58,441 bases of DNA, from NCBI GenBank assembly GCA_017517665.1, contig JAFWYP010000030.1, positions 1-58,441 on the forward strand, in the 5' to 3' direction. The notes below the pieces were generated by a model. The model ran no database searches. It saw nothing but the letters and a program-made list of their open reading frames with translations, and was not told the origin of the DNA. The position numbers were made by a program, and so were the translations under genes. The stretch's first letter is position 1, and every line of letters starts with the position of its first letter. This DNA comes from Clostridia bacterium. Its GTDB lineage: Bacteria; Bacillota; Clostridia; Oscillospirales; Acutalibacteraceae. Positions 1 through 10,815 of this stretch are shown one piece after another.

Positions 1-1
1 A

Positions 2-607
2 CAGGATGTAGTTGTTGAAGACCTGAAAAAAGCCGACATTATCAGCATTTCAATCGGCGGCAATGATTTCCTTATGAGCAATCTCATCGGTCTTATGTTT
101 GATTCTATTGTTTTGGGTGACCACAGCGAATACGATAAAATCGCAGACGGCTTTTATACCAACTTATGCGAGATAATCAAAATCATCAATTCACATAATG
201 CCGATGCTGTTATTCTCATGCAGACTCTTTATAATCCTCAGTCGGGTTATCTCAGAGCACCGTATCAGGAAGGTGCAGACAGAATAAACGCCGCAATCGA
301 ACGCTACAACACCGAAAATCCGGGTGAAATAGTTATTGTTGATGTTGGTAGTGCACTCGGCGACGATATGGGAAACTATGCCGATGATGAAATTCATCCC
401 AGCGCAAAAGGCAACGAGATAATTGCACAAAAGATTATTGATAAGCTTTATGAATTGACTCTCGGAAACAATGTCGCACCCGTTATCAACGCAAAAGGAA
501 ATGATATTGAAATCCCTGCAATTTTCACGGCATCACTCAGAATTTCAGGAACGGTATTCCATGCAATTTCGGTTATATATAATTTCTTTGCAGGAATATT
601 TGCATAA
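2..607 (+). CDS. SGNH/GDSL-family hydrolase, 5' end outside window
   Basis: This is the 3' part of a gene; the frame is open from base 2 and an internal Met at 74 is not the real start. The visible 201 residues carry the SGNH block III signature (ISIGGND, just before that Met) and, near the end, block V D-x-x-H in DDEIHPS, which supplies the catalytic Asp and His. The block I serine must lie upstream of the window. The last 25 residues form a hydrophobic stretch, perhaps a C-terminal membrane anchor. Families of this type are esterases, lipases or carbohydrate deacetylases; the substrate cannot be told. A strong hairpin follows the stop. Confidence 0.8.
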   Translation, partial: QDVVVEDLKKADIISISIGGNDFLMSNLIGLMFDSIVLGDHSEYDKIADGFYTNLCEIIKIINSHNADAVILMQTLYNPQSGYLRAPYQEGADRINAAIERYNTENPGEIVIVDVGSALGDDMGNYADDEIHPSAKGNEIIAQKIIDKLYELTLGNNVAPVINAKGNDIEIPAIFTASLRISGTVFHAISVIYNFFAGIFA

Positions 608-610
608 ACA

Positions 611-648
611 ATCAACCCGTGCAGTTTGGACTGCACGGGTCATTTTTA
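611..648. terminator. Bidirectional intrinsic terminator
   Basis: A perfect 10-bp stem (615-624 with 631-640, arm ACCCGTGCAG) has a 6-nt loop. It is followed on the + strand by CATTTTTAT and serves the convergent SGNH hydrolase and flavin oxidoreductase genes. Confidence 0.85.
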
Positions 649-2619
649 TATCATATTTCCTACGGTATATCCCTCATAAACAGCATTCGGGATTATTCCG
701 CCGCCGTTGGAGTCACCGATATTATATATTTCTTTAACTTCATCTTTCAAAGAATCGTAGAGCGATGTTTCGGGTCTGTTGCCGATTGCGACAACCACTG
801 TATCGGCTTTGACAGAATTTGTTTTACCGTCTTTCGACTTATAAAGAACATCGGATGCAGTGATTTTTTCAACCCTTGACTCCGTGAGGAGATTCACACC
901 GTTGCCCTTAAGATGTCCGAGAAGAATTGTCTGTGCAGTTTTGCCCGTATTGCCTGCAAGGGTATCTGTCATTTCAATTATGCTGACTTTTTTGCCATGT
1001 TTTGCAAGGAATTCCGCTGTTTCGCAGCCGATTGAACCGCCGCCGATAACAACAACATTCTTTCCGCTCGGTGCACCGCCGAGAATATCAACGGCATTGA
1101 CCGCCCTTTCGGCACCTTCAACCTTAAGCTCTTCATTCTTAACACCTGTTGCACAAACAACCACATCGGCATTCAGGGCAAGAACATTTTCTTTTGTGAG
1201 TTTTTCGCCAAGATGTACGTTTACTCCGTGAAGCTCAAGCTGTCTTTCGAGATAAGGCTTCATAAGTCCGAGATGCTGTTTGAAAGGAGGCTTGCAAGCG
1301 AGATTCATCTGTCCGCCGACCTCATTTGACGCATCATAAATATCAACCGCATGACCTCTCATAGCCGCTATTCTCGCCGCTTCAACACCTGCGACACCTG
1401 CACCGATAACAACAACCTTTTTCTTTGTGGCGGCAGGTATGATTGTGTGGTCATTATCCCCTCTTGCCAAAACGGCATTACCCGAACAGATTGCTCTCTC
1501 TCCGTGCTGAAGCTGATGGTCAATGCAATGACCGCAGCCTATGCATGGTCTGATTTCGTTCTCTCTGTCCTCGTCAATAAGATTGACAAGATCGGGTTGT
1601 GCAAGCAAGCCGTGACCAATGAATATTAGGTCGCACTGACCCGATTTGAGCGCTTTTTCGGAAGCAACAGGATTCTGCGCACGTCCGCCACCGATAAGAG
1701 TTATTTTCTTTCCGCCTGCCGTAAGAGCAAGTCCGATTTTCATAACAAGGCAAAGCGCAACAGCCATACAGTCGGCATATGCAGACTCGGGCTTCTGATT
1801 TTTCCCTGCTTCGCTTGACCATATACCTGCGAGCACTTCGATAGCATCTACACCTGCTTCCTGCAGCTTTTTGCAGTAGTAAAGACCGTCAAGCATAGAA
1901 ATACCGCCGTCTTTGCCCATTTCAATAACGGAAAGCTTAACGATTACTGCAAAATCCTCACCGCAAAGCTCGCGGATTCTTCTGATTATGTTAAGGTGAA
2001 AACGAATTCTGTTTTCACGGCTTCCGCCGTATTCATCGGTACGAACATTTGCGGTTTTTGACAAAAACTGCTGTCCGAGATAATAACCGACCGCATGAAT
2101 TTCAACTCCGTCAAAGCCTGCCTTTTTAGCACGCAATGCAGCCTGCGCATATTTTTCTTCAATAGTCTTTATTTTATCAATTGTCAATGCACGGGGAGTT
2201 TCATTTGCAAGACCCATCATATATGAATATGGCATCGCAACGGCACTCGGTCCTACAGGCTGAGCGCCGATAATTTTTCTTCTTGCCCCCCTGCCCGTGT
2301 GAGAAATCTGAAGAAAAGCCTTTGATCCGCCTTCATGTATAACATCTGCAAGCTGTGCCATGCCGGGAATATATTTATCATCATCAATCACAAGCATGCC
2401 CTTTGTGTTTAGACCTAAAGGAGAATCAACGCAGGTAACTTCAACAATTATTGCACCCACTCCGCCCTTTGCTCTTTCCGCGTAGTGATTTAGAACAGCT
2501 TTGTTGACAAATCCGTTTTCCGCCTGGCTCATTCCCATTGCCGCCATAACTGTTTTGTTGCGAAGCTCAACATTTCCTATTTTTCCGGGTGATAATAAAT
2601 CAGGATATTTCGCGTTCAT
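646..2619 (-). CDS. NADH:flavin oxidoreductase / dienoyl-CoA or enoate reductase-like enzyme
   Basis: About 657 residues with the layout of 2,4-dienoyl-CoA reductase and trimethylamine dehydrogenase relatives. An N-terminal old-yellow-enzyme TIM barrel (about 1-335) binds FMN, a cysteine cluster holds 4Fe-4S, and a C-terminal Rossmann region binds FAD and NAD(P), with GAGVAGVEAA and, further on, GGGSIGCETAE. The cysteine motif reads C-x2-C-x2-C followed by a fourth Cys 12 residues later, one residue tighter than the usual C-x2-C-x3-C. The start is the ATG at 2619, 7 nt after GGAGGTG; a longer frame to 2676 lacks a ribosome site. The likely role is reduction of an activated C=C bond in the cytoplasm, substrate unknown. 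A distant relative lies at 31444-33504. Confidence 0.85.
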   Translation of the reverse strand: MNAKYPDLLSPGKIGNVELRNKTVMAAMGMSQAENGFVNKAVLNHYAERAKGGVGAIIVEVTCVDSPLGLNTKGMLVIDDDKYIPGMAQLADVIHEGGSKAFLQISHTGRGARRKIIGAQPVGPSAVAMPYSYMMGLANETPRALTIDKIKTIEEKYAQAALRAKKAGFDGVEIHAVGYYLGQQFLSKTANVRTDEYGGSRENRIRFHLNIIRRIRELCGEDFAVIVKLSVIEMGKDGGISMLDGLYYCKKLQEAGVDAIEVLAGIWSSEAGKNQKPESAYADCMAVALCLVMKIGLALTAGGKKITLIGGGRAQNPVASEKALKSGQCDLIFIGHGLLAQPDLVNLIDEDRENEIRPCIGCGHCIDHQLQHGERAICSGNAVLARGDNDHTIIPAATKKKVVVIGAGVAGVEAARIAAMRGHAVDIYDASNEVGGQMNLACKPPFKQHLGLMKPYLERQLELHGVNVHLGEKLTKENVLALNADVVVCATGVKNEELKVEGAERAVNAVDILGGAPSGKNVVVIGGGSIGCETAEFLAKHGKKVSIIEMTDTLAGNTGKTAQTILLGHLKGNGVNLLTESRVEKITASDVLYKSKDGKTNSVKADTVVVAIGNRPETSLYDSLKDEVKEIYNIGDSNGGGIIPNAVYEGYTVGNMI

Positions 2620-2647
2620 ACAAGCACCTCCGTTTTTCTTATTTAAA

Positions 2648-2676
2648 ATTATATTATAAGAATTTCCTATTTTCAA
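2648..2676 (-). promoter_or_regulatory. Sigma-A promoter of the flavin oxidoreductase gene
   Basis: On the minus strand TTGAAA (2671-2676) and TATAAT (2648-2653) are separated by 17 nt, about 30 nt upstream of the start codon. Confidence 0.75.
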
Positions 2677-2720
2677 GTTATAACAAAATATTTATACAGT
2701 CATGACAAATATTGTTCAGA

Positions 2721-2755
2721 AAAAAACTGACTCCGTTGAAACAACGAAGTCAGTT
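2721..2755 (-). terminator. Intrinsic terminator of the ireB operon
   Basis: Stem AACTGACT-cGTTG (2742-2755 with 2725-2738, one mismatch) with a 3-nt loop, followed on the minus strand by six T residues. It lies 20 nt beyond the stop of the small unknown gene. Confidence 0.8.
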
Positions 2756-2773
2756 TATGATAATATTTGGTTT

Positions 2774-3064
2774 TTACGCAGTTTCCTTGAGTTCTCTCTC
2801 AAGCCAGATGCATCCGATATCCATTGCGCTGTAGATGCCTCTACGCTCTGCTTTCTTGACAATCTTGTCTTTCATTCTGACATCAGGGTCTGTATTGACA
2901 AGCTGAACAACAACTCTGTCAGCAACCTCAACACCCTTGATTTCTCTTGTGCTGGTTATCTGCATTATAACAACATAAGGGTCGGACATATAGCCGTAAT
3001 AAATTGTTTTACCGCTTCTGACAAGAGGTCTGCCCTTATACATAAGAAACTTTTTCTTTGCCAC
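2774..3064 (-). CDS. Small conserved-looking protein of unknown function, co-transcribed with ireB
   Basis: 96 residues starting at a GTG with a good ribosome site (GGAGTG, 5 nt spacing). It is lysine-rich at the N terminus (MAKKKF), has no Cys-pair metal motif beyond a single Cys, no signal peptide and no membrane segment. Beta-rich stretches (DPYVVIMQI and DRVVVQLV) are followed by a charged helix. It lies 21 nt after ireB and before a terminator, so the two form a two-gene operon. In many Firmicutes ireB is followed instead by the ruvX/yqgF resolvase gene, which is absent here. I do not recognise the family; the compact basic architecture would suit a cytoplasmic nucleic-acid or ribosome-associated factor, but that is a guess. 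Confidence 0.75.
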   Translation of the reverse strand: MAKKKFLMYKGRPLVRSGKTIYYGYMSDPYVVIMQITSTREIKGVEVADRVVVQLVNTDPDVRMKDKIVKKAERRGIYSAMDIGCIWLERELKETA

Positions 3065-3085
3065 GTTATCACTCCTTCTGGTTAA

Positions 3086-3334
3086 TTATTTAATTCCGAG
3101 ATAGCACTTAACCATAGCCTGAAGAAGTTCATCTCTGTCGAGTCTTCTGACAAGACTGCGTGCGTTATTATGTGTTGTGATATAAGTCGGGTCCTCGGAA
3201 AGGATATAGCCGACAATCTGGCTGATTGAGTTATAACCCTTTTCGTTCAAAGCTTCATAAACAGCGAGAAGATTTTGCTTCATCTCACCCTCATTTTCAT
3301 CTTTAATTGAAAATTTTATTGTTTTATCAGTCAT
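3086..3334 (-). CDS. ireB: IreB family regulatory phosphoprotein (UPF0297)
   Basis: 82 residues, the normal length for the YrzL/IreB family. Diagnostic stretches are TIKFSIKDE near the N terminus, the centre GYNSISQIVGYILSEDPTYI, and the C-terminal RRLDRDELLQAMVKCYL. In Enterococcus IreB is phosphorylated by the PASTA kinase IreK and influences cephalosporin resistance; here it is presumably a cytoplasmic PASTA-kinase substrate. The start is the ATG at 3334 behind GGAGG with 8 nt spacing; a GTG three codons upstream overlaps the ribosome site and is less likely. A sigma-A promoter lies directly upstream. Confidence 0.93.
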   Translation of the reverse strand: MTDKTIKFSIKDENEGEMKQNLLAVYEALNEKGYNSISQIVGYILSEDPTYITTHNNARSLVRRLDRDELLQAMVKCYLGIK

Positions 3335-3358
3335 TTCGGTCACCTCCGTTACCTAACT

Positions 3359-3387
3359 ATTATATAACAGGTTTTCAAATAAAACAA
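3359..3387 (-). promoter_or_regulatory. Sigma-A promoter of ireB
   Basis: Minus strand TTGTTT (3382-3387), 17 nt, TATAAT (3359-3364), ending 25 nt upstream of the ireB start. It falls in the short gap after pheT, so ireB need not depend on pheST transcription. Confidence 0.7.
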
Positions 3388-3408
3388 GTGTTTTTTTTAA
3401 CTTTTAAC

Positions 3409-5772
3409 TTATGCTCTGAGAGAAACGCCGATTTGAGCAAGATTTTCAAGAATTATATTAATCCAACCCTGAACTTCTTCCATTTCAAGCGTTCTGTCCA
3501 TAGCGGCAAAATTAAGTCTTACGGTTATACTCTTAAAGCCGTCTTTCTCATAGGTATCAATAACCTTTATGCTTTCAAGCTCTGCAAGACTCAATGAATT
3601 CCAGCATTCTGCAAGTTCGGAATACTTAGTATTCTCACCGAGAACAAGTGAAAGATCATAATAAGTTGACTGCTGTGTGCTGGGCTCGGCGAAATGGATT
3701 GATGCGGCATCAAGAGTGCTGAATTTATCCATATCAATTTCAAAGCAAACAGCAGCTGCAGTTTTGTCAAACTTTGCTTTGTTTGCAGGATGAAGTGCGC
3801 AAAGTGTACCTACTTTTACACCGTCAATAAGAATTTCAGCAGTATTCTTGGGGTGCTGCCATGCGTGTTCGGGAGTAATCTTATTATATGCTGTAATCTT
3901 CTGCTTAACAGTTCCTATAATGCAGTTTATGATTTCAACAGCCTTGAGATATGCGGCTTTTTCATTTCCGCTCTTATCGTAAATAACTGCGCCGAGATGC
4001 TTTCTTTCATTGCAAAGACCGTTTTCGTCTGTTCCGGCAACAACTCTGCCAACCTCAAAGATACCGTATTTATCGGCAAAATCCTTGTTTTCCTGAGCCA
4101 TAACAAGAAGAGTGGGAAGCATTGAATTGCGAAGAACACCGTTATCGGAGTTTTCAATGTTGAGAACTTTTACATTATCCTCAACTTCAATACCGAGCTT
4201 CTTGAATTTTCTGCCGTCACACCATACATATGAATGAACTTCATGGAAGCCGTACTTTTTTACAAGAATATCCTTGATTTCATCGTCTTCCATTCGTGCA
4301 TAATCATTGGGAACGGGTTTGAGAGGACTGCTTGTTGTTGATATATTGAAATTATCATAGCCGTAGATACGGGTGATTTCTTCAATGATATCAGCCTTGA
4401 TTGTAACATCCTTTGTGGATCTCCATGAAGGCACTTTAACGGTATATTCACCGTTATCGAAATCAACAGCAAAACCGAGTGCGGTGAGTGTTTTCATAAT
4501 CTGCTCATCGCTGATGTCGATACCTGTGTAACGGTCAACATATTTCTTATCGAATGAAAGAGAAATTTCGGGATATTTTCTTACATATTCATCCGTAACC
4601 TTTGAAGCAACTCTTGCGCCCGAATCAATATCCTTTACAAGCTTAACGAATCTGCCGACAGCAGCCATTGTAAGCTCGGGGTCAAGCATCTTTTCGTATC
4701 TTGCGCTGGCATCTGTTCTGTGACCGAGTCTTGATGAAGATTTACGGATGCTTACACCGTCGAAGTTTGCGCTTTCAAGCACAACCGAACCTGTATCTTC
4801 AACAATTTCGGATTCAAGACCACCCATGATGCCTGCAATGCCAACGGGTGTATCGCCGTTGCAAATCATAAGAGTTTCTTCGTCGATAAGTCTTTCAACG
4901 CCGTCAAGAGTTTTGAAATTCATCTTCTCCTTGGGAGTTGTTACAACAATATTATCAATGGAATTTCCTGCAAAAGCATGAGTAGGCTGACCGATTTCAA
5001 GCATGATATAGTTTGTTACGTCTGCAAGAAGATTAATTCCTCTCATACCGCAGTAGTAAAGACGGATTCTCATATCAAGAGGGCTCTTGTTCTTTGTGAT
5101 ATTATCCATCTTGATGCATGAATATCTGTAAACAAGGTCTTCTCTGCCGATTGTAACATCAACTTTATCGTCGCCGTCATATGAAAGGTCACCCATTTCA
5201 AGAGGCTTGAGTTCTCTGCCTGCAAGTGCGGCAAGCTCTCTTGCAATACCGTAATGACCCCAAAGGTCGGGACGGTTTGTGAGTGATTTATTATCAACCT
5301 CAAAAATAATATCGTCGATGGGGAAAATATCCTTGATGTTTGTGCCGTTTTTGAGTGAGGGGTCAAGTTCCATGATTCCTGCATGATCATCGCTCAGACC
5401 AAGCTCTTTTTCTGAACAGCACATACCCTCTGATTCATAGCCTGCAACGGTTGCAACCTTGATTTCACCGCCGCATACTCTGCCGCCTGCAAGAGCAAGA
5501 GCAACCTTCTGACCTACAGCAACATTGGGTGCACCGCAAACGATGTTGCAAACCTTTTCACCTGCATTAACTTTGAGAAGGTGAAGCTTCTTTGAATTGG
5601 GATGATTTTCGACGGAAAGAATTTCACCAACAACAACGTTCTGAACATCCTCACCTTTGATAATTATATCTTCAACCTCTGCGGTTGCAAGAGTAAAACT
5701 TTCAATAAGCTTTTTAATATCCAGACCTTCAAGGTCAACATAATCTTTAATCCAGTTAATTGATACAAACAT
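3409..5772 (-). CDS. pheT: Phenylalanyl-tRNA synthetase beta subunit
   Basis: 787 residues, the usual bacterial length. An N-terminal EMAP/tRNA-binding fold (about 40-150, including VENHPNSKKLHLL) is followed by the B3/B4 editing domain, B5, the catalytic-like core, and a C-terminal anticodon-binding FDX-ACB domain. With PheS it forms the alpha2-beta2 enzyme that charges tRNA-Phe; the B3/B4 domain clears mischarged Tyr. Its start lies 3 nt after the pheS stop, so translation is probably coupled. Expression is controlled by the T-box ahead of pheS. Confidence 0.97.
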   Translation of the reverse strand: MFVSINWIKDYVDLEGLDIKKLIESFTLATAEVEDIIIKGEDVQNVVVGEILSVENHPNSKKLHLLKVNAGEKVCNIVCGAPNVAVGQKVALALAGGRVCGGEIKVATVAGYESEGMCCSEKELGLSDDHAGIMELDPSLKNGTNIKDIFPIDDIIFEVDNKSLTNRPDLWGHYGIARELAALAGRELKPLEMGDLSYDGDDKVDVTIGREDLVYRYSCIKMDNITKNKSPLDMRIRLYYCGMRGINLLADVTNYIMLEIGQPTHAFAGNSIDNIVVTTPKEKMNFKTLDGVERLIDEETLMICNGDTPVGIAGIMGGLESEIVEDTGSVVLESANFDGVSIRKSSSRLGHRTDASARYEKMLDPELTMAAVGRFVKLVKDIDSGARVASKVTDEYVRKYPEISLSFDKKYVDRYTGIDISDEQIMKTLTALGFAVDFDNGEYTVKVPSWRSTKDVTIKADIIEEITRIYGYDNFNISTTSSPLKPVPNDYARMEDDEIKDILVKKYGFHEVHSYVWCDGRKFKKLGIEVEDNVKVLNIENSDNGVLRNSMLPTLLVMAQENKDFADKYGIFEVGRVVAGTDENGLCNERKHLGAVIYDKSGNEKAAYLKAVEIINCIIGTVKQKITAYNKITPEHAWQHPKNTAEILIDGVKVGTLCALHPANKAKFDKTAAAVCFEIDMDKFSTLDAASIHFAEPSTQQSTYYDLSLVLGENTKYSELAECWNSLSLAELESIKVIDTYEKDGFKSITVRLNFAAMDRTLEMEEVQGWINIILENLAQIGVSLRA

Positions 5773-5775
5773 TTC

Positions 5776-6855
5776 TTATGCCTCCTTGCTTTCTTCAGGT
5801 CTGGTGAATGAGTTTGCGGTAAACTGTGAAAGTGATTTGAGGTTACCGCTGTTGAATACACGGATATCCTTAACACCGTAGGTCATCATTGCAAGTCTTG
5901 TCATGCCGAGACCAAATGCAAATCCAATATATTTTTCGGGATCAATGCCTGCCGCTGTAAGAACATTGGGATGAATCATGCCGCAGGGGCAGAGTTCAAG
6001 CCAACCTGAATCTTTGCAGGAAGGGCATCCCTTACCCTTACAGATTGTGCACTGAATATCAAGCTCAAAACCGGGTTCAACAAAGGGGAAGAAACCGGGG
6101 CGGAGTCTTACTGTGATATCCTTCTGGAAAACCTCGGAAAGCATTGTTTTCATGAAATAAATAAGGTTTGAAATTGAGATATCCTTATCAACCATGATTC
6201 CTTCCATCTGGAAGAAGGTGTTTTCATGGCAAGCATCAATTTTTTCGTTTCTGAAGCATCTGCCGGGGAAAATAGCTCTGATGGGATTGCCGTTTTCAAG
6301 GTTTGCGGCATACTTACGGAGAATTGTATTCTGTGCGGCAGATGTATGAGTTTTAAGAAGCTGACCTGTGCTGAGATAATAAGTATCCTGCATATCTCTT
6401 GCAGGGTGATGCTTCGGGATATTGAGTGCCTCAAAACAGTTATAGTCATCGGTAATCTCGGAATAATCTTCAATTGAGAAGCCCATGCTCAGGAAGATAT
6501 TTTCAACTCTGCGCTTTGTAAGAGTGATGGGATGGTAGGAACCGAGACCTGCATCGGTGGGCATGGATTCGTCATAGCTTTCTGCGCTGTCGATAAGCTT
6601 CTGTTCTTCAAGAGCTTTGAGTTCTTCAAGTTTTGCGGCAATTGCAGCTTCAACAAACTGCTTTGTGTCGTTTATTGCCTGACCTGCCTCTTTCTTCTGT
6701 TCGTTGGGTACATTGCGAAGTTCCTGCATAAGCGAGGAAACAGAACCTTTTTTGCCGAGAAACTCAATTCTCAACTGTTCGATTTCAGAAGTTGCAGTTA
6801 CTGCCGAAAGTTTTTCTTCAAACAGCTTTTTTAATTCTGCGGTTTTTTCAAACAT
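5776..6855 (-). CDS. pheS: Phenylalanyl-tRNA synthetase alpha subunit
   Basis: 359 residues with an N-terminal coiled coil (about 1-90) that contacts tRNA, then the class II catalytic core. Motif 2 lies in the FPGRCFRNEKIDACH region and motif 3 in GFAFGLGMTRLAMM. Cys-rich segments (CTICKGKGCPSCKD) resemble the family's metal-binding-like insert seen in many clostridial PheS proteins. The gene is first in the pheST operon, about 25 nt downstream of a T-box terminator, with ribosome site AAAGGATT. Confidence 0.97.
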   Translation of the reverse strand: MFEKTAELKKLFEEKLSAVTATSEIEQLRIEFLGKKGSVSSLMQELRNVPNEQKKEAGQAINDTKQFVEAAIAAKLEELKALEEQKLIDSAESYDESMPTDAGLGSYHPITLTKRRVENIFLSMGFSIEDYSEITDDYNCFEALNIPKHHPARDMQDTYYLSTGQLLKTHTSAAQNTILRKYAANLENGNPIRAIFPGRCFRNEKIDACHENTFFQMEGIMVDKDISISNLIYFMKTMLSEVFQKDITVRLRPGFFPFVEPGFELDIQCTICKGKGCPSCKDSGWLELCPCGMIHPNVLTAAGIDPEKYIGFAFGLGMTRLAMMTYGVKDIRVFNSGNLKSLSQFTANSFTRPEESKEA

Positions 6856-6880
6856 TTATATCAATCCTTTCATTTTTTAC

Positions 6881-6911
6881 AAAATAAAAATCCCCCGTCA
6901 AAAGACGAGGG
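6881..6911 (-). terminator. T-box regulated terminator
   Basis: Minus strand stem CCCTCGTC / GACGGGGG (6904-6911 with 6892-6899) with a TTTT loop, then ATTTTTATTTT. It overlaps the antiterminator segment that follows the T-box sequence, as expected for an attenuating T-box. Confidence 0.85.
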
Positions 6912-7127
6912 ACGAATAAAATCCGCGGTACCACCCTGATTCACGGCATAAGCCGTGCGCTCATTGTCCGTAACGGGGACAGCCGTTGAAGCCTACTGTT
7001 GTTTCAGCCTCACCGCTAACGGGTGAACTTCGGTAAAACACTTCACAATCCGCTTTCAGCCGATGACGGATTTTCTCTGCAGTGAGTTGATTTTACCTAC
7101 TCTCCCGATCATTGCGTTTGAAATATC
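6888..7127 (-). promoter_or_regulatory. T-box leader controlling pheST
   Basis: About 240 nt of untranslated leader on the minus strand. The invariant T-box motif AGGGTGGTACCGCG lies at 6922-6937 and a terminator at its 3' end. The 5' part holds a GAGAGTAGGTAAAA segment typical of the base of Stem I, which can pair with TTTTACC further on. The leader senses uncharged tRNA: binding stabilises the antiterminator and permits pheST transcription. The gene context implies tRNA-Phe, but I could not place the specifier codon with certainty. Confidence 0.92.
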
Positions 7128-7133
7128 CTAAAT

Positions 7134-7162
7134 AATATATCACATATATTTCTGATTTGCAA
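7134..7162 (-). promoter_or_regulatory. Sigma-A promoter of the pheST T-box transcript
   Basis: Minus strand TTGCAA (7157-7162), 17 nt, TATATT (7134-7139). It starts only 4 nt past the ligA stop codon, giving a transcript start near 7127 that matches the 5' end of the T-box fold. Confidence 0.75.
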
Positions 7163-7165
7163 GCA

Positions 7166-9546
<2,381 letters not shown>

Positions 9547-9558
9547 TAATTCAACATC

Positions 9559-10761
9559 CTATTCAAGTTCTTTAAGTGCATCGGTGAAAAGTTCAACACT
9601 TCTTCTGAGTATGCCGTGCATATGAGCGATTGCCGTTCCGTAATTTGTCATAGGAACACCGCAATCGGCAGCAAATCCCATTCTTGACTGCATTTCACGG
9701 GCATTTAGCATACATGCGCCGCAATGAACAACCAACGCATAATCCGATAGATCGTCGGGGAATTCTCCACCTGATGTAAAAGCAAAATCAACGTTCTTTT
9801 TCGTATGATTTTTTATCCAGTTCGGCAATTTGACCGTACCGATATCATTGCACTGCCTATGGTGGGTACATCCTTCCGAAATAAGAACGGTATCACCGTC
9901 TTTGAGTTTATCAAGCGTTGCCGCACCTCTTACCGCAGAAACAAGGTCACCCTTGTATCTTGCAAAAAGAATGGAAAAAGAGGTAAGCGGAATATCATCG
10001 GGAGTTATTTCGGACACTCTGCCGAATGCCTGCGAATCGGTGATAACAAGTTTCGGTTTTTTACCGAGAGAATCAAGTGTTTCGGAAAGCTCCGTATCAC
10101 GGCAGACAACCGCAGCAGCTCCGTTTTCTATAAGCTCTCTTATCACTTGCTGCTGAGGAAGAATGAGTCTGCCCCTGGGTGCGGATTCATCAATCGGAAC
10201 AACAAGAACAACAATATCTCCTTTTTCAATAAGATCAGCAATGATTTTTTTGCTGTTTTCCTTTTGTTTTGCAAATGAAGCAATTTTTTCTTTCAGAAGA
10301 TTGATGTTATCACCGTTGAAGGCACTGACATAAATCTCATTTTCTTTGTTCCCGGGAATTTCAGATAATAAATCGGATTTGTTAAAAACAACAATATACG
10401 GAATATTTTTCTTTTTAAAAAGCGAAATCAGTTCATTATCAAGAGTCTGAATTCCCTTTGGTGCATCGACAACAAGAACGGCAATATCAACAATATTCAG
10501 CATTTGCTTCGCACGCTTGACACGCATTTCGCCAAGCTCTCCCTCATCATCAACACCCGGTGTATCAATAATAACAACGGGCCCGAGAGGAAGAAGCTCC
10601 ATTGCTTTTTTTACGGGGTCTGTTGTTGTACCTTTAACATCGGAAACAAGAGAAAGACTCTGACCGGTAACAGCATTGACAACGCTTGACTTACCTGCAT
10701 TTCTTAGTCCGAAAAATCCGATATGGATTCTTTCAGCTGAAACAGTATTGTTAAGACTCAT
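9559..10761 (-). CDS. hydF: [FeFe] hydrogenase H-cluster maturation GTPase HydF
   Basis: 400 residues. A TrmE/Era-like GTPase domain comes first, with the P-loop GLRNAGKSS at 18-26, a DTPG switch II motif and NKSD. A dimerisation domain follows, then a C-terminal cluster-binding domain with C-x-H (CTHH) and HCGAC, the expected [4Fe-4S] ligands. HydF is the scaffold on which the 2Fe subcluster made by HydE and HydG is assembled and handed to the hydrogenase. It is third of the maturases in this operon, after a short hairpin-containing gap. No hydrogenase structural gene is in the window. Confidence 0.96.
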   Translation of the reverse strand: MSLNNTVSAERIHIGFFGLRNAGKSSVVNAVTGQSLSLVSDVKGTTTDPVKKAMELLPLGPVVIIDTPGVDDEGELGEMRVKRAKQMLNIVDIAVLVVDAPKGIQTLDNELISLFKKKNIPYIVVFNKSDLLSEIPGNKENEIYVSAFNGDNINLLKEKIASFAKQKENSKKIIADLIEKGDIVVLVVPIDESAPRGRLILPQQQVIRELIENGAAAVVCRDTELSETLDSLGKKPKLVITDSQAFGRVSEITPDDIPLTSFSILFARYKGDLVSAVRGAATLDKLKDGDTVLISEGCTHHRQCNDIGTVKLPNWIKNHTKKNVDFAFTSGGEFPDDLSDYALVVHCGACMLNAREMQSRMGFAADCGVPMTNYGTAIAHMHGILRRSVELFTDALKELE

Positions 10762-10777
10762 ATTTAATCTCCAAAAC

Positions 10778-10799
10778 GGCAGGATGCGGGCATCCTGCC
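10778..10799 (-). promoter_or_regulatory. Intercistronic hairpin between hydG and hydF
   Basis: A perfect 9-bp stem GGCAGGATG / CATCCTGCC with a 4-nt loop. On the minus strand it is followed by GTTTTGGAG, too short a U-run for an efficient terminator. It may cause partial termination, or serve as a processing or stability element that sets the hydF level. Confidence 0.5.
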
Positions 10800-10815
10800 C
10801 TGCAATATAATTTTA

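Noticed and set aside
2617-2676. Longer N terminus for the first flavin oxidoreductase
   Set aside because: The extension runs through the ribosome site and promoter region; the ATG at 2619 has a strong GGAGGTG.
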